Origin: Heliocidaris erythrogramma | Lineage: Eukaryota; Echinodermata; Echinoidea; Camarodonta; Echinometridae | Direction: 5' to 3' | NCBI GenBank assembly: GCA_025617745.1 | Contig: CM046853.1 | Span: 64,427,024 to 64,491,023 of the forward strand | Length of the DNA stretch: 64,000 nucleotides | Shown here: piece after piece, positions 24,501 through 36,599 of the stretch | How the letters are laid out: each line of letters opens with the position of its first letter | Numbering within the stretch: position 1 is the stretch's first letter | The notes under the pieces: generated by a model | The model's input: only the letters and a program-made list of their open reading frames with translations | Databases searched by the model: none | Told to the model about the DNA's origin: nothing | Translations under genes and position numbers: made by a program

Positions 24501-27500
24501 TAACCCTAACCCTAAAACCCGATTGCAACCCTAATCCTAACCCTAAACCTAACCCTTAACCTGACCTAAAACCCGATTGCAACCCTAATCCTAACCCTAA
24601 ACCTGACCTAAAACCCGATTGCAACCCTAATCCTAACCCTAAACCTGACCTAAAACCAAACCTGACCTAAAACCCGATTGCAACCCTAATCCTAACCCTA
24701 AACCTGACCTAAAACCAAACCTGACCTAAAACCCGATTGCAACCCTAATCCTAACCCTAAACCTGACCTAAAACCCGATTGCAACCCTAATCCTAACCCT
24801 AAACCTGACCTAAAACCCGATTGCAACCCTAATCCTAACCCTAAACCTGACCTAATACCCGATTGCAACCCTAATCCTAACCCTAAACCTGACCTAAAAC
24901 CCAACTGCAACCCTAATCCTAACCCTCTATCTTTGATGAAATAAAGCCTAGAGAAAATTCGCTGCAGCAAATGTCTGCTCACCTATAGATAAAAGAGGTC
25001 AAAATGGCTCACCTTTGTCCAGAATGGAATGAATGTAAGCAGAGTGATAGCGATCTTTTCTATGATAACGATGATGATGAAGACACCGCACTGCCCGATC
25101 CAGGCGTCCCACTTGGGAGGGTCCCCATACTCTCCAAACCTCAGTGACTTACAGGCACACCTTATAACAATCTTCTGGGCTATTCTCACTTGAAGGTAGA
25201 TGAAGAAGAGTCCGGCTGTGGAGTCCAGTAAGAAGTATATCACATACCTGCAGTATGATGATGGGGTAAATATGAGAACAAGAACATAACTAGAGCACTC
25301 GGAGGGGGGACCAGTCCGAGTACATGTATCCCCCGAACCCATCACCCATCTCTTATTTGAATCAATGTTGTGACTGAAATGAATAAAGTGGCAATTTGGG
25401 ACCTCGGGTATCACTGCTGACAAAAATGACCTTTTTGTACTTTAGTTATTTTTTAGTTGTTTTGCAATTGAAGGTGATCCGACAAAATCTGCAGCCGGTA
25501 GAGCGCTCACAAGAAAGTCTTTACTATTTCTTTTAAAAATATGGTTACCATGGCAACAATGTTGACTCCGCCCACACCAAAAACAACCGGCGTCTTCATC
25601 TTACCATAATGCACCTCCATGAGAAATTTGAAGGTGATCCGACAAGAACTGCAGCCGGTAGAGCGCTCACAAGAAAATCTTTACCACTTCTTTAAAAAAT
25701 ATGGTAACCATGACAACAACGTCGACTCCGCCCACACCAAAAACAACAGGTGTCTTCATCTTACCATAATGCACCTCCATGCAAAATTTGAAGGTGATCT
25801 GACAAGAATTGCAGCCGGTAGAGTGCTCACAAGAAAATCTTCACCATTTCTTTAAAAATATGGTTACCATGGCAACCATGGCTCCGCCCACACCAAAAAC
25901 AATAGGCTTCTTCATCTAACCATAATGGACCTCCATACTGTGAAATTTGAAGGTGATCGGACAAAAACTGCAGCCAGTAGAGCGCTCACAAGAAAATCTC
26001 TGCGGCGCGACGATGCCAAATCCATAGTATACATAGGGATACAATAATTATATTATATAGCACATTACATACAAGACTGCACACAATGTACATTAATCTA
26101 GCAAGAGCTTAATAATTGCTTTGGCAGGGATTTTCTTGCACCTTCACATACACACGGTAGATAGAGATAGAGGCAAAAGCTATTTGCTATTCTGACATAT
26201 ATTCAAACAAATATCTTTATTTTATATGAAATCATGAAAATATGAGATAAAATATATTAACATTGATTCGAAAAAGTGCAATGGAATAATGTCGGACAAT
26301 CATTGATAGAGGAGATATTTAATTCATTGATCTAAATACATGTACAACCTTATAAAGCTACAGGGCTCTGGGTAACTATGTTGTATGCATGTACTTTCAA
26401 TTTTGTGAGTAAAGGTAAAATATCCCTTTTCAAATGCATCAGTATTTGCTTGCACATGCATGGAACCAAAGTTGGACTTTGGTTCCATACACAGGGATTT
26501 TATCTTATTCTTTATTTTCATCATACATTTTAACTGTTCACCCATATAACACCGGATAAAGTGTCATGGAGTTGATTTTAGACGTACCAGCTGTACACAA
26601 GTTGTTTTTAGATAGCTGGTTCCCTTTAATATGACTGATATCTTACCAAGTACATGCATCGCCGCGTAATGAAATCATTGAAAGTAGGATGTTGATGACA
26701 TGGATCAGGCCAGCACCAAGAGCCTGCTTTGAAGTATCGAAAAACCTGCAAGAATACCAAATAAATCATTAAATTGGTATATGCTGTAAAAAATGTACCA
26801 TGTCATATGTTCTAAAGATTCTTAAAGTTCTGATCATTGAAAGTAGGATATTGAGGACATGGATCAGGCCAGCACCAAGAGCCTACTTGGAGGTATCGAA
26901 AAACCTGCAAGAATACCAAACAAATCATTAAATTGGTAATGTTGTAAAAAATATACATGTCATATGTTCTCCTAAAGATTCTTAAAGACAAAGTTCTGAT
27001 CATTGAAAGTAGGATATTGATGACATGGATCAGGCCAGCACCAAAAGCCTGCTTCGAGGTATCATAAAACCTGCAAGAATACCAAACAAATCATGAAATT
27101 GGCAATGTTGTATTTATAAAAATTATATCATGTCACATGCTCTCCTAAAGATTCTTTAAATTTTTTTATTCTTACTCAGTTATTCCATGAATTGGTCTAA
27201 AGACCAATAACTCTTTTGATAAACACACATTTAGTTGAATTGATAAGACCAAGCCTACAAATTTGCACTCCCACAACCCACTCTTTATATACAAACAGAC
27301 GAGTGTAAATACATTAGGAAGAATATAGGCTGTAATTCTTATGTAAAAAAGATAGACTTTGTTGGAATTTACGATCCCAATTTTTATGTCAAAAGCATGT
27401 ACAATAATCAAGTCGGAAGATTATGGACTGCTTTTATAATTAAAAGAAAAACAATATCAAATACTGTAGCTTACATCAACAAAATATGTATTACTAAATC

Positions 27501-30500
27501 ATAACAACTGAAAACAAATCTTGTATACATCCAGGAAGGAATGGCAGAAATAATAAAGAATATCTGCAACTAGCACACACATCTGCAGTGAGAATTCACC
27601 TGGACATATCATATGCCACGTGATACTTTGATGCATTATGTCAACAAACCAATATCATTCAAGGCTATTTTCATCCCTCATTCTGTATCTGAATGTGGAG
27701 TGTGTGGCTGTGCAATGTGCATTTACATTACAGGTAACCTCAAATATACAGGAACTGACATCATGACCATTTCAATATTCCCTTTCAATATTTTCAGCAA
27801 ATTATAGGCACGTCTTAAGTACACTTGGCAAAGCCGTGTAAAAAGTGATCTTTAAATGTATGATGAAAAGATGACTGAACACTATTGCCCTACGACAAGC
27901 TTATAATATATCTGGCCAAGAAGTCTTCTAACAACAAATCTACAGCCAAAAGTAGTTGCCAAGGTAAAGCAGAGTTTTTAAACATGCACTTGACAACATC
28001 CTTGCCTGTAATTTCCATTTCAATAAGCAGGTGTTCATGCATGTAGTGTTTAATAATGATACATGTACTTGAGTAAATACAGCTGTGAAACAGGCTACAT
28101 GTATCTGCGATAGGTAAAGCCAGCAAATTAACAAATAAACATGTGATTTCTTGAAAATGCAGGTGTTCCAGATTAAGGAAATCTAGATATGGAATCCTTC
28201 AAAATTTACCAAAACCTTTAACAATATTATGTTGCAGAGAAGTAAAATCTGTATCAATCTTTATCATGAAATGATACCAGATGATCTACATGTATGCCTA
28301 ACTAGTACATGTACCTATGAATATCCATTACTTAGAAATATGATGGCCAGCATACTGAAAAATATATACGTGTAGGCCTATTACATGTACGTTGGATATA
28401 GAAAGTAGGTAGGAAGTTGAGCCTGAAAGAAAATTGGTCTGATGTAATGTGTTTTGACAAGCACCTTTGAAAGGAAGGAATAACTTACTGTATACATTTT
28501 TGTACCTACTACATATACATGTACATTTATGTGCATTACTATTACTATATAGTAATAGTAAATTACATGTACTCTATTCAGGTACAATATAATGCTACAT
28601 GTAGTAGATGATACATGTACGTGTACATGTATTTAAGGTACATGTATCAACTATTAAAGATAAAGTTGAGTTCTGGTCATGCGATTACATTTGTGAAAAG
28701 AAACTGTCTCAAAGTAATTGGGAAAGGTTGATCATGTCTACGTAAGAATTGGTGTATACTGTGAGGTTTAGAAATCATCAAAATGATAAAAAATTGACTC
28801 AATCTCACTAAAAAGCACAAGCACTGTACACAAAAATGGGTATATGGGACTGCACACAGATCGTGGCATGAATATTTGGCCAGAACACTTCAGCCATTTC
28901 TCGTCATATTTCGAATATGAGGGTATTTGAAGAGCAATCCTTTTCAAGGGATGATGTTCTTTCAAACTGTCATTAAAGGAATGAAATGGGTCACAAATTA
29001 TTTTTCACCTTTCCCAGAACCCAACCTTCCCTTTAAGTTTAAGCCACACTTATCCATTCAAGCTTTACTACACATGAACATACATGTACATGTACACATA
29101 ATAACCTATAAATTAACATGTTTACAACAAACTGTTATCAAAACCATGAATAATTGCATTCGGGTGACATAAAATTCAATAAATCTGTCAATTATGTTTA
29201 TATTGCTTCATTCAGAATGACAGACAGTGTATCCACAATGTAATCAATATGTACACAAACCACCATAACCTCTACAGTACATGTGCATCTATGTGGGGCA
29301 GCCTCAAGTTTCAATTAAGAGCTTAAATGAGATGTACCACATAATTGGATTGTCAGTTCTATAATCCTATCTTGATACATGGACTGCTGACATTCAAAAT
29401 CCAATTTAAAGCTATGCCATATCTGTATAAAACCAAGTTACACTGTATAACGATTCATCATTTCTATTCCAAATTGTAAAAAATGAAGAAAAGGGGTTTG
29501 TATTATTAGACATTTTCCAAGATAGCCACCACAATACCAGTATTAGGGTCAGTTAAAAATTTAACTTAAGTTTTTATAATATTTCAGTTGTCCATCCAAT
29601 TTAGAGGCTCTAAGCAAGTTCAGAATTAAACTTAATGATTATTCTTACTCTCTTGACTAGCAAATGGATTTATTAATTGGCCACATGCAAGATGTTGCAT
29701 TAACATATTTCTGGGTAAAACCTCTTTAGAAATGAATATGCTAGTTTGCTACACTAACAAAGAAAGTACTGGTATACAATTATACAGAAGACTACTAATT
29801 TAGAATATTCATACAATGCATTATTCTCATTTTGTTGCACAGAAAATAAATCATTGTTTTCTATATTTTTCAACACTACATGATACATTTATGCAATTGT
29901 AATAAACATGTACACTGCCTATTGAAGCCTCTCACATGTTTACATGTAATGTATCTCAATAAAGTGATAAGACCAAACAACATGACAGAAAATAATAACT
30001 ATTCCATGATGATTCTTTCCCAAAGATTTCTCTTTCATTCTTTTCTTCTCCTTTTTTCCTTCACTTTTCAAAGCAATATTATTCCATATCTGGTCCGATA
30101 CAAGTACCGCAATCAATAACTGATGACAGATGGGCACAGCATTTCCAATTATATACCCGGTAATATTCTCTGGAATGTCATTATACATGCAAGTCAATAA
30201 CGCATGAATTTTACACTACATCAGTTTTATAATGACTACATTACTTCCTCAATTTGAAATTATTCATGAACATTGCCCAGTGCACAAAAACATAATTCTT
30301 TGGGAAATAAATGCATTATCAAAAATTTCAAATTATCAACATCTTTTGAAATTTCTATGGGTTATTCTAAGCAAGTAACTTTATGGCATTCATACGATAG
30401 TACACAATATGCCAGTGTACAGTACCACAATAATTTTAGCTTGAAGTCTCTTACTATGTTTTTTTTTCTTCTCCCCACCTATACAATGTGATTTAATCTT

Positions 30501-30860
30501 GTTTTAAAATTTGTTTCTAAAAGATAAATTTCAACTACACTGTAACTTACCAAATCTTCCATGGTCTTCTCTCATCCTTGGGTTCTCTTAGTCTCTTTAC
30601 TGCAAATAAACAAGATATATTCAAGGTAAATTTGGATTTATTCAAGGCAATATTGCTAACTCAAGGTTGACAAGTAATGTAAAGATTTAATAGTTCATTA
30701 TAAATTTGGTTTAAAAGAAGGAGGAGGAGGAGGAGGAGGAGAAGGAGAAGGAGTAGAAGGAGGAGAAAAAGAAGAAGAAGAAGAAAAAGGAGGAGGAGGA
30801 GGAGAAGGAGGAGAAGAAGAAGAAAAAGAAAACGGAGGAGGAGAAGGAGGAGGAGGAGGA

Positions 30861-30891
<31 letters not shown>

Positions 30892-33800
30892 AAGAAACTG
30901 ACAATGATACCATTAGTACAGAAAATTTATCGACATTTTACAATAAAATATAAAATGTATCAGACTTCTACAGTACTGCATCGTGTAAGGTGTGTATCTA
31001 AATTTTTTAACAATCAGTGTTTTGAGTTAAAAAAAACTAATACACACAATATTCAATTTATTCTCCTATACTTATTCATAAAATCCCTCTATAATCCTAG
31101 AAAATTGAATTTTCTTGAAATCACATGTTGGTGGTTTATATGATATCAGATGGAATAAAAAAATAATAAGTGTGTTTACGGAAGGGGACAGGTACATGTA
31201 CATGTACCTATTTCATCCAGCAAAATACAATTTATTGTAGGGCAGAGGGCAACTTTCCTCTAATTAACTAAAAAAGCCTTTGTCTATTCTGGTGTTAATG
31301 GAGTATGATGCATAAAATCTTTGAACAAAGGAGTTTGACTTAAACATAGTTCTCATGATTTTTTTTAGGGGGGGGGGAGGCTTACTGCCTATAAACATGT
31401 ATATAATAAACTGATCTAATGGACAAGACATACATACAGTGTATTTCACTAACAAGAGACAAGACTAATCAGCTTAAAATGCCCAGCCTGACATTCAGAT
31501 GCACTGAAATAGTTTAGATCCCAAGACCGCTGCTGTCATCTACACATAAACTCACTTAATTTAATAAATTTATCTACATGTATACAGATTTACCCAATAT
31601 TCCAATACACAAAATTAAAGTCGTATTTCAAAGACACTACAAATCAACATAGCCTGACTGCTTTACATTGATGCACTCTAATATAAGAGCCAAAGATTCA
31701 ATATGCATACAATAGGCACAGGCAGATCAGGAGGACGAAATGCCCCCCCCCCCCCCCCCCCCCCCCCCCGAGCAAAAAAAGAACACAAAACAAAACATGT
31801 AGAAATAAATTGTGTTTGGATGTTTGGATATAAAATCATTAAATGAATTTTAATTTTAATTTGTTTGGATATTTTTTGTCTTCATCCTACTGGAAATAAT
31901 ATTCCCAGGAAAACATTTCCTCCATCCCACCCCCTTCCCCCTCCCCTGACCAAGTATGGGAGGATGAGCAGGAAAACAGGCCATAGCTACTAACCTATAT
32001 GAAAGGAGAGTTTCTATGTCCTCTAACAAAAAATTATACATGAGATATATATACACTGTAGGCCTACATTTCACAGACAAGACACAGCTAATCAGCTAAA
32101 TTGACCTGCTTGACATTTAGAAGCTTTCAAATATTTACAGCCCAAGTGGTCTACTGGCTCTACTGCATGAGGTGTGTTTACATTGCATGAAGGCTAAATC
32201 GTGTCAAAGAAAACCATCAACAGGGATGGGTCACTACATTTTTTTTTCTCATTTAACTGTTTATCCTTTTCTTAAATGAATGGATCAGTCTTGTTCGAAT
32301 ATATAGAAAGAAAATTCTGACATGAATTTGAGAAACATTAAAACATGGTTTTAGACATTAGTAGCACAAGGAAATAAAAAGCTGAAATATTGGCAATAGC
32401 CAAATGTTGCATTTAACCCATTTCAGGAAACAAAGATGGGTAGTGGACAATGCAATTCTAACAAAAACAAACAAACAAACAAACAAACAAACAAACAAAC
32501 AAACAGAAAGACAAGACTTCCAAATGGTAATAAGTTGACATCCAAATGGTAAGTGTTTGGACTCGGACCTACATGTATTTCCCAACATGTAAGTACCAGG
32601 CTACCAGCTGCTACCACTTCACTGTACTAATATGGAGTGTGCAATAAGCTGACAGTATAAAATTGTATACTCTTGTGTATTAAACATTAAAACAAATGTT
32701 GAAGACAGATTGACAAAATGTGTGAACATCTCAATATCCAATTTTTGTAAAAAGCCCTTTGTCAGATATCTCCCTCCCTCTCTCCCTTCCTCGTTATCTC
32801 TCTCTCTCTCTCTCTCTCTCTTACTTTCTCTCCTTCTTCACAGCTCTATGCCAAAGATCATTGCACATCAGTATGCTCTCCTGGCAGGATAGGAATTTCT
32901 AATTAGGAATTTCTAATTAGGAAATATACTGCTACATATACATGTACATGTAGGCATATATCTTTCATAACATTTTCTTGGTACACTGATTATGCTATAC
33001 TGAAAGAATTAATTAAAATTGTTATACATAATGCATTATTAGAAAAAGCATTTTATACTGCATGTATGTACAAAGGGTGCAGAAGTGTGGACGGGCAGCA
33101 GCAACTTGACTGTAAGCAAAACAAACTACATATATGAACAGCTATAATCATTTCACAAACATTTACTCAAATAAGTTCCATATAGAGGAGTGTGTCTGCA
33201 TTAAGGGGCGCGCAAATTTATAACCAAAATCAAAAGACATTGCCCATTTTCTGAATTAAGAAAACACAGTAACTGGTACGGATATTTTTGCATTCCTGAC
33301 CACTGCCCACTTGAAATCTCCCCTCCAAATATTAAGTCCATTAGAAACTGACAACTTTGTCACGATTTGTATGGCATTACTTTTAATTCATTACTTGGAG
33401 AACAACAAAACCTCAAAAAAATAAATCTAAATGTAGCCCACTAATTTTTTTTTAATATAAAATATAAAATATGGGCCTGCTCTAATATAAAGACACATTA
33501 CCCATAAATTTTCAATTAACTTGACAAAAACATGTACTGTAATGTATTACAAATCAAATTCACTTTTTTCTTTTCAATTTTCATCTTCATCAGTTTGTAT
33601 GACCTAATGTAACTTCATACATGTAGCCCAATTTGAATTGCAACAAAAAAGACTAGCTTTTGTTTGGCCAAAGTTATTGTAAAGGTGGTAGTAACTGTGA
33701 AGCAATATACATGTAAGGGATTTTTTAATTGAAAAACTTCAGAAAAAGGAAACATTCTTTCTGAACAACAGCATAGTTGTGGATTCCTCCAGAAGTAAAA

Positions 33801-36599
33801 CAAAATTGAATTCACAATCAATTGATCGTATTTACTCAAAACAGTTATGTCCCCTAGTACTTGTGTACGGTATCTGCTGGAGATTGTAGTTCTCAGCCTT
33901 GACAAAAAAAAAATCAATTGTGATGTAATGATCCTTATAAAATTATATTTTACTGCAACCAAAGTGTCTGTTAGCTAGGCTTAAGTCTCTGAATTGCTAA
34001 TGCAAATATGAGATATCCCCAGAATGGTATCTATTTTTAGGCTCTATTCATTGTTAAAAAACATTTTAACCTCAATTAAATGATTTTTAAAATTGACTTT
34101 CTTAATGGCTATCATCACTTATAAAGAGTAATTCAGTTAATAATTTTTCTATATAAAGGCCCCCTTGCATAAAACTTACCATTAATGGTAACTCTGCTAT
34201 CAATGGTAACTACCATGGCAACATCACTATTACCTTTATTACCGGATCTACTGGAAAAATGCAGTTACTTCTGCAGTCGTGTTTCCAGGTCTATCTTCTC
34301 TTTTCTATCTCTCTCTAGCTGTCTGTGTGCTGTGCCAATGGGGTGGAATATGTCACTATTCCCATGGGTGAGCATAATGCGATGCTGACCAAAACTTGTC
34401 TAACTTTGCCTTGAAGCTATTGACCGTTGAAGCCATGACTATGTCTGCAGGCAAAGAATTCCAGTCATTTACTACTCTGACACTAAAGGTGTTATGTCTC
34501 ACATTAAGTCTGCTCCTTCTTACAAACAACTTGTAGGGATGGCCACGTGTTGTCTGAGTGGTAGCAGGCGTGAAGAACATGTCTTTGTCCAAATTGTCGA
34601 TGCGTGGATGATCTTGTAGGTCTGAATCATGTCACCTCTTCGTATTCTGTACTGGATGGAAGGTAGCTTCATGGCACGGAGTCTTCTGCCATAGTCCAGT
34701 CCTTTCAAAGATGGCACCAGTTTAGTGGCTCGTCGCTGGACTTTCTCAATAGACTTCAAGTCGGAAGCATATCTCGGGTACCAGATTCCGTTAGCATACT
34801 CAAGAATAGGTCTCACCAGTGTTTTGTACAATCTCTTGATGTTGTCTTTCTCTCTGTACAGGAATGTACGTCTGATCATTGCGAGAACACGGTTTGCTTT
34901 CAAGACTGCACTGGCTACGTGGGAATGGAATTTCAGCTGTGTGTCGATAATGACTCCCAAGTCTTTTTCTTCAGCAACTTCTTCCAGCACTTCTCCATTT
35001 AGTCGATATTGGTAATGCAGACTCTGTTGCCCTATGTGAAGAGATCTGCACTTTGTAGTGTTAAACTGGAGTTGCCATTTCTTTGCCCATCGAGTTAGGT
35101 TGTCTAAGTCTGCCTGTAGACATCACTCAACAGCCAATCAAAATCAAGGTTTCCATGGGAGTTGCCACCGTGTGTGTGTGTGTGTGTGTGTGTGTAATTG
35201 GGTTTTTACAGACGTGTATCAATCAGATATGATTATTTACGTCTGGGACCGACCTTTAACGTCACCATCCGAAAGACACTGATGGCAAAGTTACTGTTAA
35301 TGGTAAGTTTTATGCAACGGGCCCAGATGTTTCCAGTTACATTAATTTTAATGCTCTCTACCAGAGCTCTTAAGGAACTTTCAAGCTAAATCGCACTCTG
35401 CTCCCATGTACGTGAACATGTACATGTAGTTTTGTCAAGTGCTGCAAGGTTAATTTCACCTCTTCTTCTTCTTCCTTGGATACAACTGCCTCCTTCAATT
35501 CTGAAGATTATTGCAGTCTTTTCTAAGGTACCACTTCAAGTTGTGTATTACAGGCACACTAAACACCGGGTTGACACCCTACTCTTTGCGAGAAGTGTAG
35601 TGTATTAACGTTCTGTCCAAGGAACGGAGTGATTTCCCCCGAACCCGGGCCTGCATTGAGAACAGGGGGAAGGGTACGATTACACACAACACAGCGACAA
35701 TACTTTCGTCAGCTCAGGGCGGGACTCAAACCCACGTGTATGACGAAAGTCATATTCAGAGCCTGACAACGATCCAATTGCGCCACACCTTTAAACATGT
35801 TTAACCAAGAAAAAAGAAAAAAAGCTAGTTGAATGTAAGAAACTTACATAAATGTCAAAATTTGTACTGTCACTGTATTACACTGGACAGTAAAAAGTAT
35901 TTTTCCTAAAAAATGAAACATCATAAAATTCAACCTACCCCATCAAATATCGGTTTGTGATGAATGCTTGCCATCAAAATGAATCCTGATTTCTTATGTA
36001 ACCTATCTAACCTATCTCTCATTGCCATATCAAAGAAATTGTGAGTCTGGTTCACTTTTAATAGTGGAGTGGCCACGAGTTGGGGAAAATATGTTTATAA
36101 GAGCAATATACCACTTCCAAGAGATAAAAACCAGGATTAGTAACAACAATCTCTTATTAAACTAACAAAGCTAAGTGGTGGTTTATCTTGGTCTTTAAAT
36201 ATATTTCATCTTGTGAAAATGTTGCCTTTTAAACTTAGGCCCTAAAGGAAACAAGACACAACAGGTGCAAACTTATTACATGTACATAATTTTAACTTAA
36301 GATTACATTTGAATTGAAACATCACTATAAAAACGCTATAAAAATATAAGAAGAAGAAGATGAAGAAGAAGAAAGAGAGAAGAAAAAGAAGAAGAAAAAA
36401 AAAGAAGAAAAAGAAGAGTGAAAATAAGAAGAAAAATAAGAACTGAAATCTATTAAAAATCCTTACTTATTAAAAAACTGAAAGCAAGAAATGCAAGAAT
36501 TCCTTGCTCGAGCATTCCAAAACGATCCGTGAAGTTTTCCGGCTTGCAGTGTTCAGTCACTTCAGTGGATGATTCATTTGTGGGCACTGCCATGTCCAT
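21522..36599 (-). CDS. STIMATE: STIMATE (TMEM110), ER store-operated calcium entry regulator (6 exons)
   Basis: Minus-strand exons in coding order: 36599-36467, 30599-30551, 26745-26647, 25247-25013, 23822-23739, 21797-21522; all phases join, giving 291 residues (human 294). From family knowledge, STIMATE is a multi-pass ER protein at ER-plasma membrane junctions that helps STIM1 activate store-operated calcium entry. Matches to the human protein include KRLREPKDERRPWKIW, FDTSKQALG, YFLLDSTAG, LRFGEYGDP, WIGQCG, IMFWVVDNFLM. Hydrophobic spans fit about five membrane segments, starting at GILAFLAFSFLI and ending at LVMLIIPFIVN/IMFWVV. The C-terminal tail is cytosolic-type, basic then acidic, with SESEVLVSCDDDDS corresponding to the human SESEILISADDE region. 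Start: first of two in-frame ATGs (36599, 36593). Two decayed copies of exon 3 lie upstream of it in intron 2. Confidence 0.93.
22060..23130. repeat. Degenerate tandem repeat in STIMATE intron 5
   Basis: Repeated phrases TTTGCATATTTAATGAGCT, TTTGACCTTTGACCTACAT and ATCAAATTTCATTAAAAT recur about every 120-160 bp. The right end (GACGGCGGCGTTGCTATATC to CGAGGGGATAATAA) looks like the end of a larger repeat unit. A hAT-type MITE sits inside. Confidence 0.6.
22282..22725. mobile_element. 444-bp hAT-type MITE
   Basis: Inverted ends CAGTGTTATAGCTA and TAGCTATAACACTG, flanked by the perfect 8-bp duplication ATCTTCAT (22274-22281 and 22726-22733). CAGTG ends plus an 8-bp duplication are diagnostic of hAT. 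Non-coding. Confidence 0.88.
23478..23618. mobile_element. Short foldback MITE (family F), copy 3
   Basis: Ends GGGGACCATTTCATCAAG and CTTGATGAAACGCTCCCC, about 140 bp, about 100 bp from the STIMATE exon at 23739-23822. Confidence 0.8.
24500..24930. repeat. Telomere-like satellite in STIMATE intron 4
   Basis: About ten units of roughly 42-44 bp built from CCTAACCCTAAACCTGACC and CCCGATTGCAACCCTAAT. CCCTAA is the complement of TTAGGG, the common animal telomere repeat, but it is part of a longer unit here. The apparent repeat protein read on the minus strand is an artefact. Confidence 0.9.
25465..26000. repeat. 160-bp tandem repeat, about 3.3 units, in STIMATE intron 3
   Basis: Units start AATTTGAAGGTGATCCGAC at about 25465, 25625, 25785 and 25945 and contain GCAGCCGGTAGAGCGCTCAC and GACTCCGCCCACACCAAAA. 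Confidence 0.9.
26832..26904 (-). pseudogene. Decayed second copy of STIMATE exon 3
   Basis: Keeps the acceptor (TTGCAG) and the start of the exon but has an in-frame TAG at the seventh codon (AAG TAG, where the functional exon has AAG CAG). It stops matching at CTTTCAATGAT and lacks the last 27 nt and the donor GTAAGA of the functional exon at 26647-26745. Confidence 0.85.
26999..27070 (-). pseudogene. Decayed third copy of STIMATE exon 3
   Basis: Acceptor kept, reading frame still open (FYDTSKQAFGAGLIHVINI), but truncated at the same CTTTCAATGAT point as the 26832-26904 copy, with no donor site. Unit spacing between copies is 159 and 166 bp and includes flanking intron. Confidence 0.85.
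27071..28653. other. STIMATE intron 2, part
   Basis: AT-rich intron with scattered TACATGTACATGTA-type runs, most dense at 28270-28640. No gene seen. Confidence 0.4.
28658..29032. mobile_element. 375-bp TTAA-flanked MITE, copy 2
   Basis: AGATAAAGTTGAGTTCTGG at the left, CCAGAACCCAACCTTCCCT at the right, with TTAA at 28654-28657 and 29033-29036. Same family as 20882-21261. Confidence 0.75.
30718..30897. repeat. GGA/GAA purine tract
   Basis: 180 bp almost purely purine on the + strand, mostly GGA and GAA triplets, in STIMATE intron 1, 120 bp from the exon at 30551-30599. Able in principle to form triplex DNA. Confidence 0.9.
31743..31769. repeat. Run of 27 cytosines
   Basis: Uninterrupted poly-C in STIMATE intron 1; the length is prone to sequencing error. 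Confidence 0.9.
32464..32505. repeat. AAAC tetranucleotide repeat
   Basis: About ten AAAC units in STIMATE intron 1. Confidence 0.9.
34365..35117 (-). pseudogene. 5'-truncated LINE: reverse transcriptase C-terminal region
   Basis: The minus strand reads a peptide like the end of CR1/Jockey-type non-LTR reverse transcriptases: LTRWAKKWQLQFNTTKC, EKDLGVIIDTQLKFHSHV, LYKTLVRPILEYANGIWYP, IEKVQRRATKLVPSLKGL, MKLPSIQYRIRRGDMIQTY, then NLDKDMFFTPATT, RGHPYKLFVRRSRLNVR, VVNDWNSLPADIV. The last part is in another frame, so there is a frameshift near 34600. No endonuclease or catalytic RT core is present, so this is a dead 5'-truncated copy. Clade assignment is inference. Confidence 0.85.
35171..35279 (-). 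mobile_element. SINE fragment (tail part), reversed
   Basis: Contains GTCTGGGACCGACCTTTAAC and the GT-rich tail TGTGTGTGTGTAATTGGG shared with the SINEs at 44750-44927 and 47693-47890; head missing. Confidence 0.75.
35560..35792 (-). mobile_element. tRNA-derived SINE, reversed
   Basis: On the minus strand a tRNA-like head reads GGTGTGGCGCAATTGG (A box) and GTGGGTTTGAGTCCCGCC (B box), followed by a body ending near GGTGTCAACCCGGTG. A whole tRNA gene is excluded because no cloverleaf closes around it. Confidence 0.7.
36340..36430. repeat. GAA-rich purine tract
   Basis: GAA/GAAA repeats in STIMATE intron 1, ending about 40 bp from the first coding exon. Confidence 0.85.

Larger units (their letters stand above)
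34158..35324. mobile_element. Foldback MITE split by a LINE fragment and a SINE
   Basis: Left end GGCCCCCTTGCATAAAACTT at 34158, right end AAGTTTTATGCAACGGGCCC at 35324, inverted matches of each other. The MITE body also shows ACCATTAATGGTAACT near 34178 and its inverse near 35290. The body is interrupted by a minus-strand LINE piece (about 34250-35115) and a minus-strand SINE piece (35171-35279). Confidence 0.75.

Noticed and set aside
24500-24930. CRISPR-like or other prokaryotic repeat array
   Set aside because: Regular repeats without unique spacers in an intron of a eukaryotic gene; it is satellite DNA.
24698-24982. GLGLGLGLQSGFRSG repeat protein on the minus strand
   Set aside because: Translation of the telomere-like satellite.
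26812-27003. Small minus-strand gene of 63 residues
   Set aside because: Frame-shifted reading of the decayed STIMATE exon 3 copy.
35700-35792. A tRNA gene on the minus strand
   Set aside because: A and B boxes are present but no closed acceptor stem; it continues into a SINE body.
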